Positions 23,110 to 32,070 of a stretch of 64,000 nucleotides of DNA are shown piece by piece. Source of the DNA: JBOGUF01 sp050696075 (GTDB lineage: Bacteria; Chloroflexota; Chloroflexia; Thermomicrobiales; UBA6265); contig JBOGUF010000216.1 in the NCBI GenBank assembly GCA_050696075.1, forward strand, positions 62,001 through 126,000, given 5' to 3'. The position numbers and the translations under genes are program-made. The notes beneath the pieces were generated by a model. That model did not search any database, was not told where the DNA came from, and saw only the letters and a list, made by a program, of their open reading frames with translations. How positions within the stretch are numbered: position 1 is the first letter of the stretch; every line of letters begins with the position of its first letter.

Positions 23110-24024
23110 ATGCCGAGACGCCCCAGCGGTCCGCCGCGCTTCAATGGGATATTGGTCATCGACAAACCGGCCGGTTGGACGAGCCACGACGTCGTGGCTC
23201 GCGTCCGCCGGTTGGTGGGCGAGCGGCAAGTCGGGCACGCCGGCACGCTCGATCCGGCGGCTACCGGGGTCTTGCCCGTTGCGGTCGGTTCCGCGACTCG
23301 GGTGGTCGAGTATCTTGCCGATGCGTCGAAGACCTACCTGGCTGAGGTCACATTCGGCGTGGAGACGGACAGCCACGACATTGACGGCCAGGTCAACCGC
23401 TGGGCAGATGTATCACATGTGCCGGTTGGCGACGTCGAAGTCGCCCTGTCAGCTTGGCGGGGTCCGATCGAACAGATTCCACCAATGCATGCGGCGATCA
23501 AGATTGGCGGGCGACCGCTTTACGAACGCGCTCGCCGGGGCGAGGAGATCGATCGACCCCCGCGCCGCGTTGCCATCCATCACTTGGAACTCACTGAATG
23601 GCAGCCACCAGTGGCGACGCTAGTCGTCGATTGTTCGAAGGGGACGTACATTCGCGCCTTGGCGCGCGATCTTGGAAGCGACCTGGGCGTCGGCGCCTAC
23701 CTCTCGAACCTCGTCCGAGTGCGAACTGGTCCGTTCGATCTATCTCACGCCTGGACACTGGCGGAACTGGCGGAGCTTGACCTGGAGGCCGAATGGCCGA
23801 CAATCGCCGTGCATCCGGACGCGGCGGTTGAGCATCTTGACGCGCTCATATTGGACGATGATGCGACGCGACGCTGGGCGACCGGCCAGGCCATTGGATC
23901 TACATCTGAGACACTCGGCGTCATACGGGTCTATGACTCGGCCGGTGAGTGGCTCGGCATCGCCGTAGGACAGCCGGATTCGCATACATGGAAGCCCGCA
24001 AAAGTGATAGTGAGCGCGTCGTGA
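23110..24024 (+). CDS. truB: tRNA pseudouridine(55) synthase
   Basis: Forms pseudouridine at position 55 of the T loop of tRNAs. The 304 residues include 'GILVIDKPAGWTSHDVVARV', the catalytic Asp48 in 'GHAGTLDPAATGVLPV', 'KTYLAEVTFGVETDSHDIDG', 'QIPPMHAAIKIGGRPLYERA', and 'CSKGTYIRALARDLG'. It starts 3 bases after the NrnA-like stop and shares one base with the ribF start (TGATG), so it is coupled at both ends. Confidence 0.96.
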   Translation: MPRRPSGPPRFNGILVIDKPAGWTSHDVVARVRRLVGERQVGHAGTLDPAATGVLPVAVGSATRVVEYLADASKTYLAEVTFGVETDSHDIDGQVNRWADVSHVPVGDVEVALSAWRGPIEQIPPMHAAIKIGGRPLYERARRGEEIDRPPRRVAIHHLELTEWQPPVATLVVDCSKGTYIRALARDLGSDLGVGAYLSNLVRVRTGPFDLSHAWTLAELAELDLEAEWPTIAVHPDAAVEHLDALILDDDATRRWATGQAIGSTSETLGVIRVYDSAGEWLGIAVGQPDSHTWKPAKVIVSAS

Positions 24025-24965
24025 TGGAACAGGTTGAGAGACGGCTGGACGACGTCGCGGTGTTGACGCCAGCGGATCGCGTGGTGACGATCGGGTCTTT
24101 CGATGGGATACACCGTGGGCATCACCTTCTCTTAGTGAGGACAGTCGAGCGGGCGCGAGAGCTCGACATGGCGTCGCTCGCCGTCACCTTCGAGCCGATC
24201 CCGGCTATGGTGCTCCGACCGGACCGCTTTCCCGGCCGCATCTGCCCGGCTGGAGAGAAGCAAGAGCGGCTGGTGGATGCCGGCTTCAACCACGTGTTGA
24301 CGCTGGCCTTTGACCTACCTTTCTCCCGTCAGTCGCCGGAATCGTTCATGGAATGGTTGGCGGCGGAAACCGGACTGAAGGAGTTGTGGGTCGGCGAGGC
24401 CTTCGCCCTAGGCCGGGACCGTGCCGGCAACGTTGAACGCCTGCGTGCAATTGGTGAGATGCTGGGATTCTCAGTCGCGTCGTTGCCGCGATTAATGGAC
24501 GACGGTAACGTCATAAGCAGCAGCGCCATTCGGACAGCGATTCAGGCCGGCAACGCGTCGTTGGCGCGCCGGCTGCTCGGCCGGCCGTTTCGGGTGGCCG
24601 GCGAAGTGATCCATGGCGCGCATTTGGGGCGTACAATCGGGTATCCAACGGCGAACGTCGAACCGCCGAGCGAACTGGTTCGCCTGCCGGACGGCATCTA
24701 CGTCTCGTGCGCCCAAGTCGCCGGTGAATCGGCGCCGCGGCAATCGATGACGTACGTCGGAACGCGCCCCACGGTCAATTCCGGCATGCGCATGGTCGAG
24801 ACACACATTCTCGACTTCGATGGTGATCTTTACGGGCAAACGCTGGCGGTGGACGTGCTCGAACGGATTCGAGGTGACGAGCTGTTCGATTCATTGGAGG
24901 CGCTGATCGCACAGTTGAAGCGCGATGAAACGTCAACCCGGGCGTATTTCGCCGCGTCGACATAA
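24024..24965 (+). CDS. ribF: Bifunctional riboflavin kinase / FAD synthetase
   Basis: Converts riboflavin to FMN and FMN to FAD. The 313 residues have an N-terminal adenylyltransferase domain ('VVTIGSFDGIHRGHHLLL' with the HxGH-type motif, and 'ISSSAIRTAIQAGNASLARR') and a C-terminal kinase domain ('GEVIHGAHLGRTIGYPTANV', 'YVGTRPTVN', 'ETHILDFDGDLYGQTLAVDV'). ATG 24024 overlaps the truB stop. The truB-ribF order is conserved in many phyla; here rpsO has moved away to 36 kb. Confidence 0.94.
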   Translation: MEQVERRLDDVAVLTPADRVVTIGSFDGIHRGHHLLLVRTVERARELDMASLAVTFEPIPAMVLRPDRFPGRICPAGEKQERLVDAGFNHVLTLAFDLPFSRQSPESFMEWLAAETGLKELWVGEAFALGRDRAGNVERLRAIGEMLGFSVASLPRLMDDGNVISSSAIRTAIQAGNASLARRLLGRPFRVAGEVIHGAHLGRTIGYPTANVEPPSELVRLPDGIYVSCAQVAGESAPRQSMTYVGTRPTVNSGMRMVETHILDFDGDLYGQTLAVDVLERIRGDELFDSLEALIAQLKRDETSTRAYFAAST

Positions 24966-24976
24966 AATGAGCGCAA

Positions 24977-25006
24977 TTGACCTGTTTCGAGCGTGCGTGC
25001 TAGAAT
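24977..25006 (+). promoter_or_regulatory. Promoter for infC-rpmI-rplT
   Basis: TTGACC (24977-24982), an 18-base spacer ending in TGC, then TAGAAT (25001-25006). Both boxes match well and the -10 is extended. Start predicted near 25013, leaving a leader of about 90 bases before the infC CTG. Confidence 0.75.
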
Positions 25007-25025
25007 CTTTCGGGTCTGCCGCTCA

Positions 25026-25063
25026 ACGCACGCGGTGTTCTTGCCGCGGCGTTTCTGCGTTTT
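25026..25063 (+). promoter_or_regulatory. Hairpin in the infC leader
   Basis: CGCGG (25031-25035) pairs with CCGCG (25044-25048), extended by ACG/CGT on the outside, followed by TTTCTGCGTTTT. It could be an attenuator or an autoregulatory site for L20 or IF3, which control this operon in other bacteria. The stem is short, so this is tentative. Confidence 0.4.
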
Positions 25064-25104
25064 AACGGTTGAGTCCGAAGCGGTAGACTAAGAGGAGGAG
25101 AACC

Positions 25105-25707
25105 CTGACCAGACCAATTCAAACTCGCGTGAATGAGCGTATTCGGATCCGGGAAGTTCGTCTGATCGACGAGGAGGGGAACCAGGTCGGCATCATTCCG
25201 ACGCGCGATGCCATGGACATGGCTCGCGAGCGAGGACTCGACCTCGTCGAGGTTGCGCCAAATGCCGTCCCTCCGGTCTGCCGGCTGATGGACTACGGAA
25301 AGTTCCGGTACGAACAGAGCCGCAAGGAACGCGAGTCGCGCCGGCACCAACATGTGATCAGATTGAAGGAAGTTCGCATCCGACCCAAGATCGACGATCA
25401 CGATCTGGAAACACGAGGTCGTCAGGCGGCGAAGTTCCTGGATGCTGGCGATAAGGTGAAACTCACCGTCCTCTTTCGGGGACGGGAGATGGCCCATCCG
25501 GACATCGGCCGGGGTCTTCTGGATCAACTCGCCGATCAGTTACGGCCGCACGGCGCGGTCGAACAGACGCCCCGGATGGAGGGGCGGACGATGACGATGA
25601 TTCTGAATCCGCTACGCCAGAAGCAGAGTCAACATGAAAAGGAGGGTGGGCAGCGTCGTGTCGAAGCTCAAGCTCAAGACGCACAAGGGAGCGAAGCGCC
25701 GGTTTAA
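25105..25707 (+). CDS. infC: Translation initiation factor IF-3, non-standard CTG start
   Basis: Selects the correct start codon and blocks early subunit joining. The 200 residues include 'RIREVRLIDEEGNQVGIIPT', 'APNAVPPVCRLMDYGKFRYE' and the C-terminal 'VRIRPKIDDHDLETRGRQAA' and 'VLFRGREMAHPDIGRGLL'. CTG at 25105 is preferred to GTG at 25129. AGGAGGAG lies at 25093-25100, four to six bases before the CTG, and the 'TRPIQTRVNERIRIREV' leader it adds is typical of IF-3. infC starts at rare codons (AUU in E. coli) as part of IF-3 self-control. Its end overlaps rpmI by about 50 bases. Confidence 0.92.
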   Translation: MTRPIQTRVNERIRIREVRLIDEEGNQVGIIPTRDAMDMARERGLDLVEVAPNAVPPVCRLMDYGKFRYEQSRKERESRRHQHVIRLKEVRIRPKIDDHDLETRGRQAAKFLDAGDKVKLTVLFRGREMAHPDIGRGLLDQLADQLRPHGAVEQTPRMEGRTMTMILNPLRQKQSQHEKEGGQRRVEAQAQDAQGSEAPV

Positions 25708-25864
25708 GATCACGGCAACCGGTAAGATCTTGCGCACCAAAGGGATGAAGAGCCACAATCGCCGGAAGAAGGCGCCCCGCGTGAAGCGCCAGTTCGATCG
25801 GATGCTTCCCTTGCACAGCGCCGACACGAAGCGCGTCAAGCGGATGCTGCCGTACGGCGAGTAG
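25658..25864 (+). CDS. rpmI: 50S ribosomal protein L35
   Basis: A 68-residue basic protein with the L35 core 'KLKTHKGAKRRFKITATGKI' and 'GMKSHNRRKKAPRVKRQFDR'. GTG at 25658 places the start as in other L35 proteins (M-x-K-(L)KTHKG); the AAGGAGG at 25639-25645 is 12 bases upstream. ATG at 25634 would add eight residues and has no ribosome site. The gene overlaps the 3' end of infC by 50 bases in another frame, an unusually long overlap for this gene pair. Confidence 0.9.
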   Translation: MSKLKLKTHKGAKRRFKITATGKILRTKGMKSHNRRKKAPRVKRQFDRMLPLHSADTKRVKRMLPYGE

Positions 25865-25911
25865 CGCGTTCGAGCTGCTTAGGACCAGGTAAACGAGGGG
25901 AAAGCAAAACC

Positions 25912-26286
25912 ATGGCCCGCGTAAAGCGTGGTGTCGTCTCGCATCGACGGCACAAGAGGGTACTAGCCCAGGTCAAGGGTCATTACGGGACCAATAACCG
26001 GCTGTTCAAGCGCGCCCACGAGTCGCTCATGCGCTCCCTGGCGTATGCCTACCGCGATCGCCGCACGCGCAAGCGCGACTTTCGCCGGTTGTGGATCATT
26101 CGGATCAATGCGGCTAGCCGCATGCATGGATTGCCTTACAGTCGACTCATTCAGGGTTTGAAGCTGGCCGGAGTGGAGGTCGATCGCAAGATGCTGGCCG
26201 ACCTTGCGGTGCGGGACGAAGCAGCGTTCGCGGCGATCGTCAACGTCGCCAAGCAACACGTGCCCGCGAGCCAGCCGACAGCCTGA
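25912..26286 (+). CDS. rplT: 50S ribosomal protein L20
   Basis: A 124-residue 23S rRNA-binding assembly protein: 'MARVKRGVVSHRRHKRVLAQ', 'SLMRSLAYAYRDRRTRKRDF', 'LWIIRINAASRMHGLPYSRL', 'GLKLAGVEVDRKMLADLAV'. Full length and order. Ribosome site GAGGGGAAAG about 8 bases upstream. In E. coli and Bacillus L20 represses this operon; a leader hairpin exists here at 25026-25052. Its stop shares one base with the next gene's ATG. Confidence 0.97.
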   Translation: MARVKRGVVSHRRHKRVLAQVKGHYGTNNRLFKRAHESLMRSLAYAYRDRRTRKRDFRRLWIIRINAASRMHGLPYSRLIQGLKLAGVEVDRKMLADLAVRDEAAFAAIVNVAKQHVPASQPTA

Positions 26287-27104
26287 TGGCCGCCGGATTG
26301 CCGGGGCAATCGACATCAGTCATTCGAAGTCCTGACAATCGCATCGTGAAGTACGTGCGCTCGCTCCGTCGCCGCTCTAATCGGCAGGCGGAGCGAGCGT
26401 TCGTCGTTGAGGGAATGCGCGCGGTCGAGGATGCATTAGACGCCGGTGCCGGCATTCGCCAGATTCTCGTCCGGGACGGAGACACAGTCGCGAAGGACAT
26501 TGTCCTACTCTATCGCATTGAAGCGGATGTCCTCTCGGTCGATTCCAAGCTGTTCAACTTCCTGACGGAGACGGTGGCGCCGCAGGGTGTGCTCGCGGTC
26601 GTGGACATGCCAACTGTGGCGATTGAGGCATCGCAAGTGCCATTGATCCTGGTGCTCGATCGGCCGCGTGATCCGGGCAATCTGGGCACGCTCCTGCGCA
26701 CGGCTGCCGCCGCCGGCGTGACGCTGGTCGCGCTCACCGACGAGAGCGTTGATCCGTACAATCCCAAGGTCGTGCGGGCGGCGATGGGTGCGCATTTTCG
26801 CGTGGCGATTCGGGACTGGACCGAAGAAGTTGAACGGTCGGTCTTGCGGACTTGTCCGACCCGCCTAGCTGCCGTCTCAGGCGCCAAGAGAGCGTACGAC
26901 GCCGTCGATTGGCTGGGCGGCACGGCGCTTATCATCGGATCCGAAGCACACGGCGTTTCGGCCGAGATGGCGGCGCTGGCAACCGATCATGTCAGCATCC
27001 CGCTTGCGGCCAACGTGGAGTCGCTCAATGCGGCCGTTGCGGGGGGCGTGCTCCTTTTCGAGGCGGCTCGACAGCGTCGGAACCAGGCGTCGGCGCCCGC
27101 CTAG
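26286..27104 (+). CDS. TrmH/SpoU-family 2'-O-ribose RNA methyltransferase
   Basis: A 272-residue SPOUT enzyme that methylates ribose in rRNA or tRNA using SAM. N-terminal substrate-binding part ('AERAFVVEGMRAVEDALDAG') and the three SPOUT motifs: 'PRDPGNLGTLLRTAAAAG', 'ALIIGSEAHGVS' and 'IPLAANVESLNAAVA', which build the trefoil-knot SAM site. Its site is not clear from sequence; genes of this type often follow rplT and are annotated as 23S rRNA methyltransferases. ATG at 26286 overlaps the rplT stop by one base (TGATG). Confidence 0.88.
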   Translation: MAAGLPGQSTSVIRSPDNRIVKYVRSLRRRSNRQAERAFVVEGMRAVEDALDAGAGIRQILVRDGDTVAKDIVLLYRIEADVLSVDSKLFNFLTETVAPQGVLAVVDMPTVAIEASQVPLILVLDRPRDPGNLGTLLRTAAAAGVTLVALTDESVDPYNPKVVRAAMGAHFRVAIRDWTEEVERSVLRTCPTRLAAVSGAKRAYDAVDWLGGTALIIGSEAHGVSAEMAALATDHVSIPLAANVESLNAAVAGGVLLFEAARQRRNQASAPA

Positions 27105-27195
27105 GCGCGGCCATACATCCAGGGCTCTTTGCCAAAACGTAGGCCAATACAGCACTTTCCGGGCGATCGATGGAAAGGGGTCGGCTCCGGCGACG

Positions 27196-27204
27196 TGCTA
27201 GACT
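27196..27204 (+). promoter_or_regulatory. Extended -10 promoter for hup
   Basis: TGCTAGACT (TAGACT at 27199-27204). No clear -35. Start is predicted at about 27211, exactly where the 5' hairpin at 27210-27236 begins. Confidence 0.5.
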
Positions 27205-27209
27205 GGCCG

Positions 27210-27236
27210 GACCGCTGCCCGCCAGGGCGAGCGGTC
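27210..27236 (+). promoter_or_regulatory. 5'-end hairpin of the hup mRNA
   Basis: GACCGCTGCCC (27210-27220), loop GCCA, then GGGC and AGCGGTC (27225-27236) with one bulged G. If transcription starts near 27211, the mRNA begins with this stem, a form known to stabilise messages against 5'-end-dependent decay. There is no T-run after it, so it is not a terminator. Confidence 0.5.
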
Positions 27237-27271
27237 GAGCATCACGTAGACGAGGTAAAAAGGGGGACCTG

Positions 27272-27550
27272 ATGCGAAAGCAGGATCTGATCCGCGCGGT
27301 CGCGCGCCAGACCTCCCAGTCCGAATCCCAGGTGACGTCGACTGTCAACGCGGTCTTCGACCAGATCCAGCGGACACTTGCCGATGGTGACGAGGTCGTG
27401 ATTAGCGGCTTCGGTGCTTTTCGGGTCGTGGAGCGCTCCGCCCGGCAGGGTCGGAGTCCACGGACCGGCCAACCGATGACCATTCCCGCGCGCAAGAGCC
27501 CCGCCTTTCGCCCAGGCGCCGAGCTTAAGCGAACCGTCGGTGGCGGCTAA
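27272..27550 (+). CDS. hup: HU-family DNA-binding protein
   Basis: A 92-residue nucleoid protein: 'MRKQDLIRAVARQTSQSESQ', 'VVISGFGAFRVVERSARQGR' and the DNA-arm segment 'PRTGQPMTIPARKSPAFRPG'. Binds and bends DNA without strong sequence preference. ATG at 27272 has AGGGGG five bases upstream. Its TAA overlaps the TAG of the convergent plsX gene (27547-27550), so there is no intergenic space for a terminator between the two. Confidence 0.95.
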   Translation: MRKQDLIRAVARQTSQSESQVTSTVNAVFDQIQRTLADGDEVVISGFGAFRVVERSARQGRSPRTGQPMTIPARKSPAFRPGAELKRTVGGG

Positions 27551-28548
27551 GCTGGCGCGTCCTCCGGTACCGCGGCGCGAATCAGTTCGATAAGCTGGCT
27601 CTCGGCAACCCGCCGCCCGACCCCGACGGCGTTCGCTATTGCGCGTTCGTTGGAGCGTCCGTGGGCGATGATCACGGCGCCGTTGACGCCAAGCAACGGC
27701 GCACCGCCAAACCGCGCATAGTCGAGCCGTGACCTCACCGCTTGCAATGCTGGCCGTAGCGCCATCGCCGCGAGCTTGCGTGGCAGCGTCTTGGTGACCT
27801 CCGCCCGAAGCTCTTCCATGAGCGCCGTCGCCGTGCCTTGCGCGACTTTCAAGGCAATGTTGCCGGTGAAGCCGTCGGCGACGATGACGTCGACTTGGCC
27901 GGAGAGGATCTCTGTGCCCTCTATATTGCCGGCAAAGGTGATGGATGGTTCGGATTCAAGGAGCGGAAACGCGGCCTGAACGAGCTGGTTTCCTTTGGTC
28001 GGTTCTTCGCCGTTCGAAAGCAGCCCAACGGTTGGATTGGCCACAGCTCGCTCTAGCCGGGTGTAGATCGTGCCCATCAGCGCCATTTGGACAAGGTGCT
28101 CCGGCTTCGGATCGGTTACCGCGCCCAGATCGAGGAGGAGCGTCGGGTTCCCGCGCGTGGGGATGAACGCGCCGATGGCCGGTCGGTCGATGCCAGGGAC
28201 TCTGCCCAACGTGAGCAGCGCGCAGGCCATGACGGCGCCGCTATTTCCCGCCGAGACCAGTGCGTCCGCCTCGCCGTCGCGGAGCAGCTCGAGTCCAACC
28301 CCGATGCTAGACCGCGGCTTTCGGCGAATTGCCTGAGCCGGATGTTCGTGCATCTCGATAGTGTCCGGCGCGTCGACGATGCGTAGGTCCACGCCCGACA
28401 GGTCGATGGCCTGAACGATCGGATCGATCTCGGAACGACGTCCCACGAGGGCGAGATCGACGCCGAAGGCGCGAGCGCCCTCGATGGCGCCAGGCACGAT
28501 GACGCTGACGCCGCGATCCCCACCCATGGCGTCTACGGCGATCCGCAT
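27547..28548 (-). CDS. plsX: Phosphate acyltransferase PlsX
   Basis: Makes acyl-phosphate from acyl-ACP, the first step of bacterial phospholipid synthesis with PlsY. The 333 residues show 'MRIAVDAMGGDRGVSVIVPG', 'VSAGNSGAVMACALLTLGR', 'LLDLGAVTDPKPEHLVQMAL', 'VGLLSNGEEPTKG', and 'IVADGFTGNIALKVAQGTA'. ATG at 28548 has GGGAGG about 6 bases upstream. The gyrB terminator ends only about 22 bases before this ATG, so plsX either depends on readthrough or has a promoter hidden in the gyrB end. fabH/fabD are not nearby. Confidence 0.95.
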   Translation of the reverse strand: MRIAVDAMGGDRGVSVIVPGAIEGARAFGVDLALVGRRSEIDPIVQAIDLSGVDLRIVDAPDTIEMHEHPAQAIRRKPRSSIGVGLELLRDGEADALVSAGNSGAVMACALLTLGRVPGIDRPAIGAFIPTRGNPTLLLDLGAVTDPKPEHLVQMALMGTIYTRLERAVANPTVGLLSNGEEPTKGNQLVQAAFPLLESEPSITFAGNIEGTEILSGQVDVIVADGFTGNIALKVAQGTATALMEELRAEVTKTLPRKLAAMALRPALQAVRSRLDYARFGGAPLLGVNGAVIIAHGRSNERAIANAVGVGRRVAESQLIELIRAAVPEDAPA

Positions 28549-28570
28549 TCCCGCCTCCCGCGGTGACCGC

Positions 28571-28605
28571 GAAGAACAAGGGGCGGAACCAATCGGTTCC
28601 GCCCC
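28571..28605 (-). terminator. Terminator after gyrB
   Basis: Minus strand GGGGCGGAACC, loop GATT, GGTTCCGCCCC (28605-28580), then TTGTTCTT. A perfect 11-bp stem 26 bases after the gyrB stop. Confidence 0.85.
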
Positions 28606-28630
28606 TGGCATGACGTCCGATGCAACTACA

Positions 28631-30550
<1,920 letters not shown>

Positions 30551-30585
30551 GAGTGCTGCGCTCCTTTGTCCCGCGCGTCAGGGCG

Positions 30586-31554
30586 CTAGGACGATGCCGT
30601 CGGCTGGATTGCCACGTCGGGCCGCCACAGCCGAAGCCGATCGTTGAAGAAGATCATGCTCGCCATCGCCAATCCGCCGGCGAAGAACGCGTGGGCGATG
30701 ACAGCGAGAAAGAGACCCGCGGGCGAGTCGACGAGGCGCGCCCAGATCTCAGGCAAACCAAGCGTGATCACCAGTGCTGCCATGATAAAGCCAACCGTCG
30801 GCCAGAAGTTTCGCCGGACGACGTTGAAGCTGTAATAGACCGCTCGCAGCGGACCAACTTCCAAGACGACGATCGCGTCGAACATGAAATAGAGAAAGAT
30901 GGCGGCGGCAATCCCCAGCGGGAACGCGATTGCGCCGAGTAAGGGCGCCAGATTGATCCCCATCGCCAGGAATATCCCCGTGGCGATCAACACCGGCCCG
31001 CCGACCAAAACGACCAGTCCGATCAACAGCACGAGAAGCCCGAGAAACCGAAACCAGGCGGCGAGTACCGCTCGCGCGATTTGGCCAACCGTGCGGGCAC
31101 GTCCCACTGCCGCGTCGGCCAACGGCACCGCGTAGGCCATAAACGCGCCGCCGGCGACGACAATCATCGCGAACCCGACCAGGCAGACGAGCCACCATTG
31201 GTCGGGCGTCACAGCCGGTCGACTCCACACCTCGTAGAGGGCGCCACGGTCGAGTCCGCCAAGCATCGACGGCACGAACATGGCGATGAGGTACGTCAGG
31301 TCCCAGCCGCCCGCGTCGTGCAACGAATCGATGATCTGTTGCCTGTCGGCTGGATCCGCGTCGACGACGATCTCCTGCAAGCGATCGGTCAATGCGATCG
31401 GCGCGAGACGCCAACCGATCCAGTAGTAGAGATCGAGCAGCATCGGGACAGCCATGAGCAACGGATGCGCAAGCGCCACCGAAAGACCGGCCGCGATGGT
31501 GTCGATAATGCCGGGCGTTGCCGACTTCTGTGACGTAGCCAACGGTCGTTGCAT
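30586..31554 (-). CDS. Unknown multi-pass membrane protein
   Basis: A 322-residue protein with about six hydrophobic helices (for example 'WWLVCLVGFAMIVVAGGAFM', 'LVLLIGLVVLVGGPVLIATG', 'IAFPLGIAAAIFLYFMFDAI'). 'VVLEVGPLRAVYYSFNVVRR' followed by 'NFWPTVGFIMAALVITLGLP' resembles a repeat of membrane proteins with a glycerophosphoryl/DUF-type fold, but I cannot assign a family. It lies between the metallopeptidase and gyrB, spaced by 36 and 35 bases, so it is probably cotranscribed. No substrate-binding or catalytic motif is visible. Confidence 0.75.
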   Translation of the reverse strand: MQRPLATSQKSATPGIIDTIAAGLSVALAHPLLMAVPMLLDLYYWIGWRLAPIALTDRLQEIVVDADPADRQQIIDSLHDAGGWDLTYLIAMFVPSMLGGLDRGALYEVWSRPAVTPDQWWLVCLVGFAMIVVAGGAFMAYAVPLADAAVGRARTVGQIARAVLAAWFRFLGLLVLLIGLVVLVGGPVLIATGIFLAMGINLAPLLGAIAFPLGIAAAIFLYFMFDAIVVLEVGPLRAVYYSFNVVRRNFWPTVGFIMAALVITLGLPEIWARLVDSPAGLFLAVIAHAFFAGGLAMASMIFFNDRLRLWRPDVAIQPTASS

Positions 31555-31590
31555 CTGTCTCCGCGCCGGTTCGCTTCTGTGCGGCGCTGC

Positions 31591-31983
31591 CTATTGCCAG
31601 CCGAGCTCTTCGAGTCGATCTTCGTCGATGCCGAGATGGTGAGCCAGTTCGTGAATCACCGTGATCCGCACCTCGTCTTCGATCTGTTGCGGCGTGGAGC
31701 AGGCATCCTCAATCGGTCGGCGGAAGACCGTAATCTTGTCCGGGAGGACCATCGAGTAGCCGCTGCCGCGCTCCGTCAAAGGAACGCCTTGGTACAGCCC
31801 GAAGAGCGTATCGCCGTCCATCTCCAAAAGTTGATCGGACGAAGGTTCGTCCTCAACGACGACCGCAACGTTATCGAGCATCCGCTGGACGCCGTTCGGG
31901 AGATCCCGTAGCGCGCGCGCCACGAGGCGCTCGAACCGCCGGCGCCTGATTCGCTCCACGCGAGATGCCCGAACGTCGCGCAT
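31591..31983 (-). CDS. Small metallopeptidase family protein (zincin, PF06262 type)
   Basis: A 130-residue protein with the zinc-site motif HExxH in 'VIHELAHHLGIDEDRL', where a downstream Asp or Glu could complete the site. Features 'RALRDLPNGVQRMLDNVAVV' and 'ITVFRRPIEDACSTPQQIED' fit the small minimal gluzincin-like family. Substrate unknown. ATG at 31983 is chosen. The predicted transcription start at about 31982 would make the message nearly leaderless; GTG at 31998 lies inside the -10 region. The gene heads a run that continues to gyrB. Confidence 0.85.
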   Translation of the reverse strand: MRDVRASRVERIRRRRFERLVARALRDLPNGVQRMLDNVAVVVEDEPSSDQLLEMDGDTLFGLYQGVPLTERGSGYSMVLPDKITVFRRPIEDACSTPQQIEDEVRITVIHELAHHLGIDEDRLEELGWQ

Positions 31984-31988
31984 GCCTA

Positions 31989-31997
31989 ATTGTACCA
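31989..31997 (-). promoter_or_regulatory. Extended -10 promoter directly at the metallopeptidase start
   Basis: Minus-strand TGGTACAAT (TACAAT at 31994-31989). Counting 6-7 bases onward puts the transcription start at 31982-31983, the A of the ATG. No ribosome site precedes the ATG. This suggests a leaderless transcript. Confidence 0.55.
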
Positions 31998-32070
31998 CTT
32001 TTCGCCCGTCTCGACTAGGCAGAATGGGGTAAATCTCCCGCGTACGTACGCAACGTTCAATGGAGAATGT

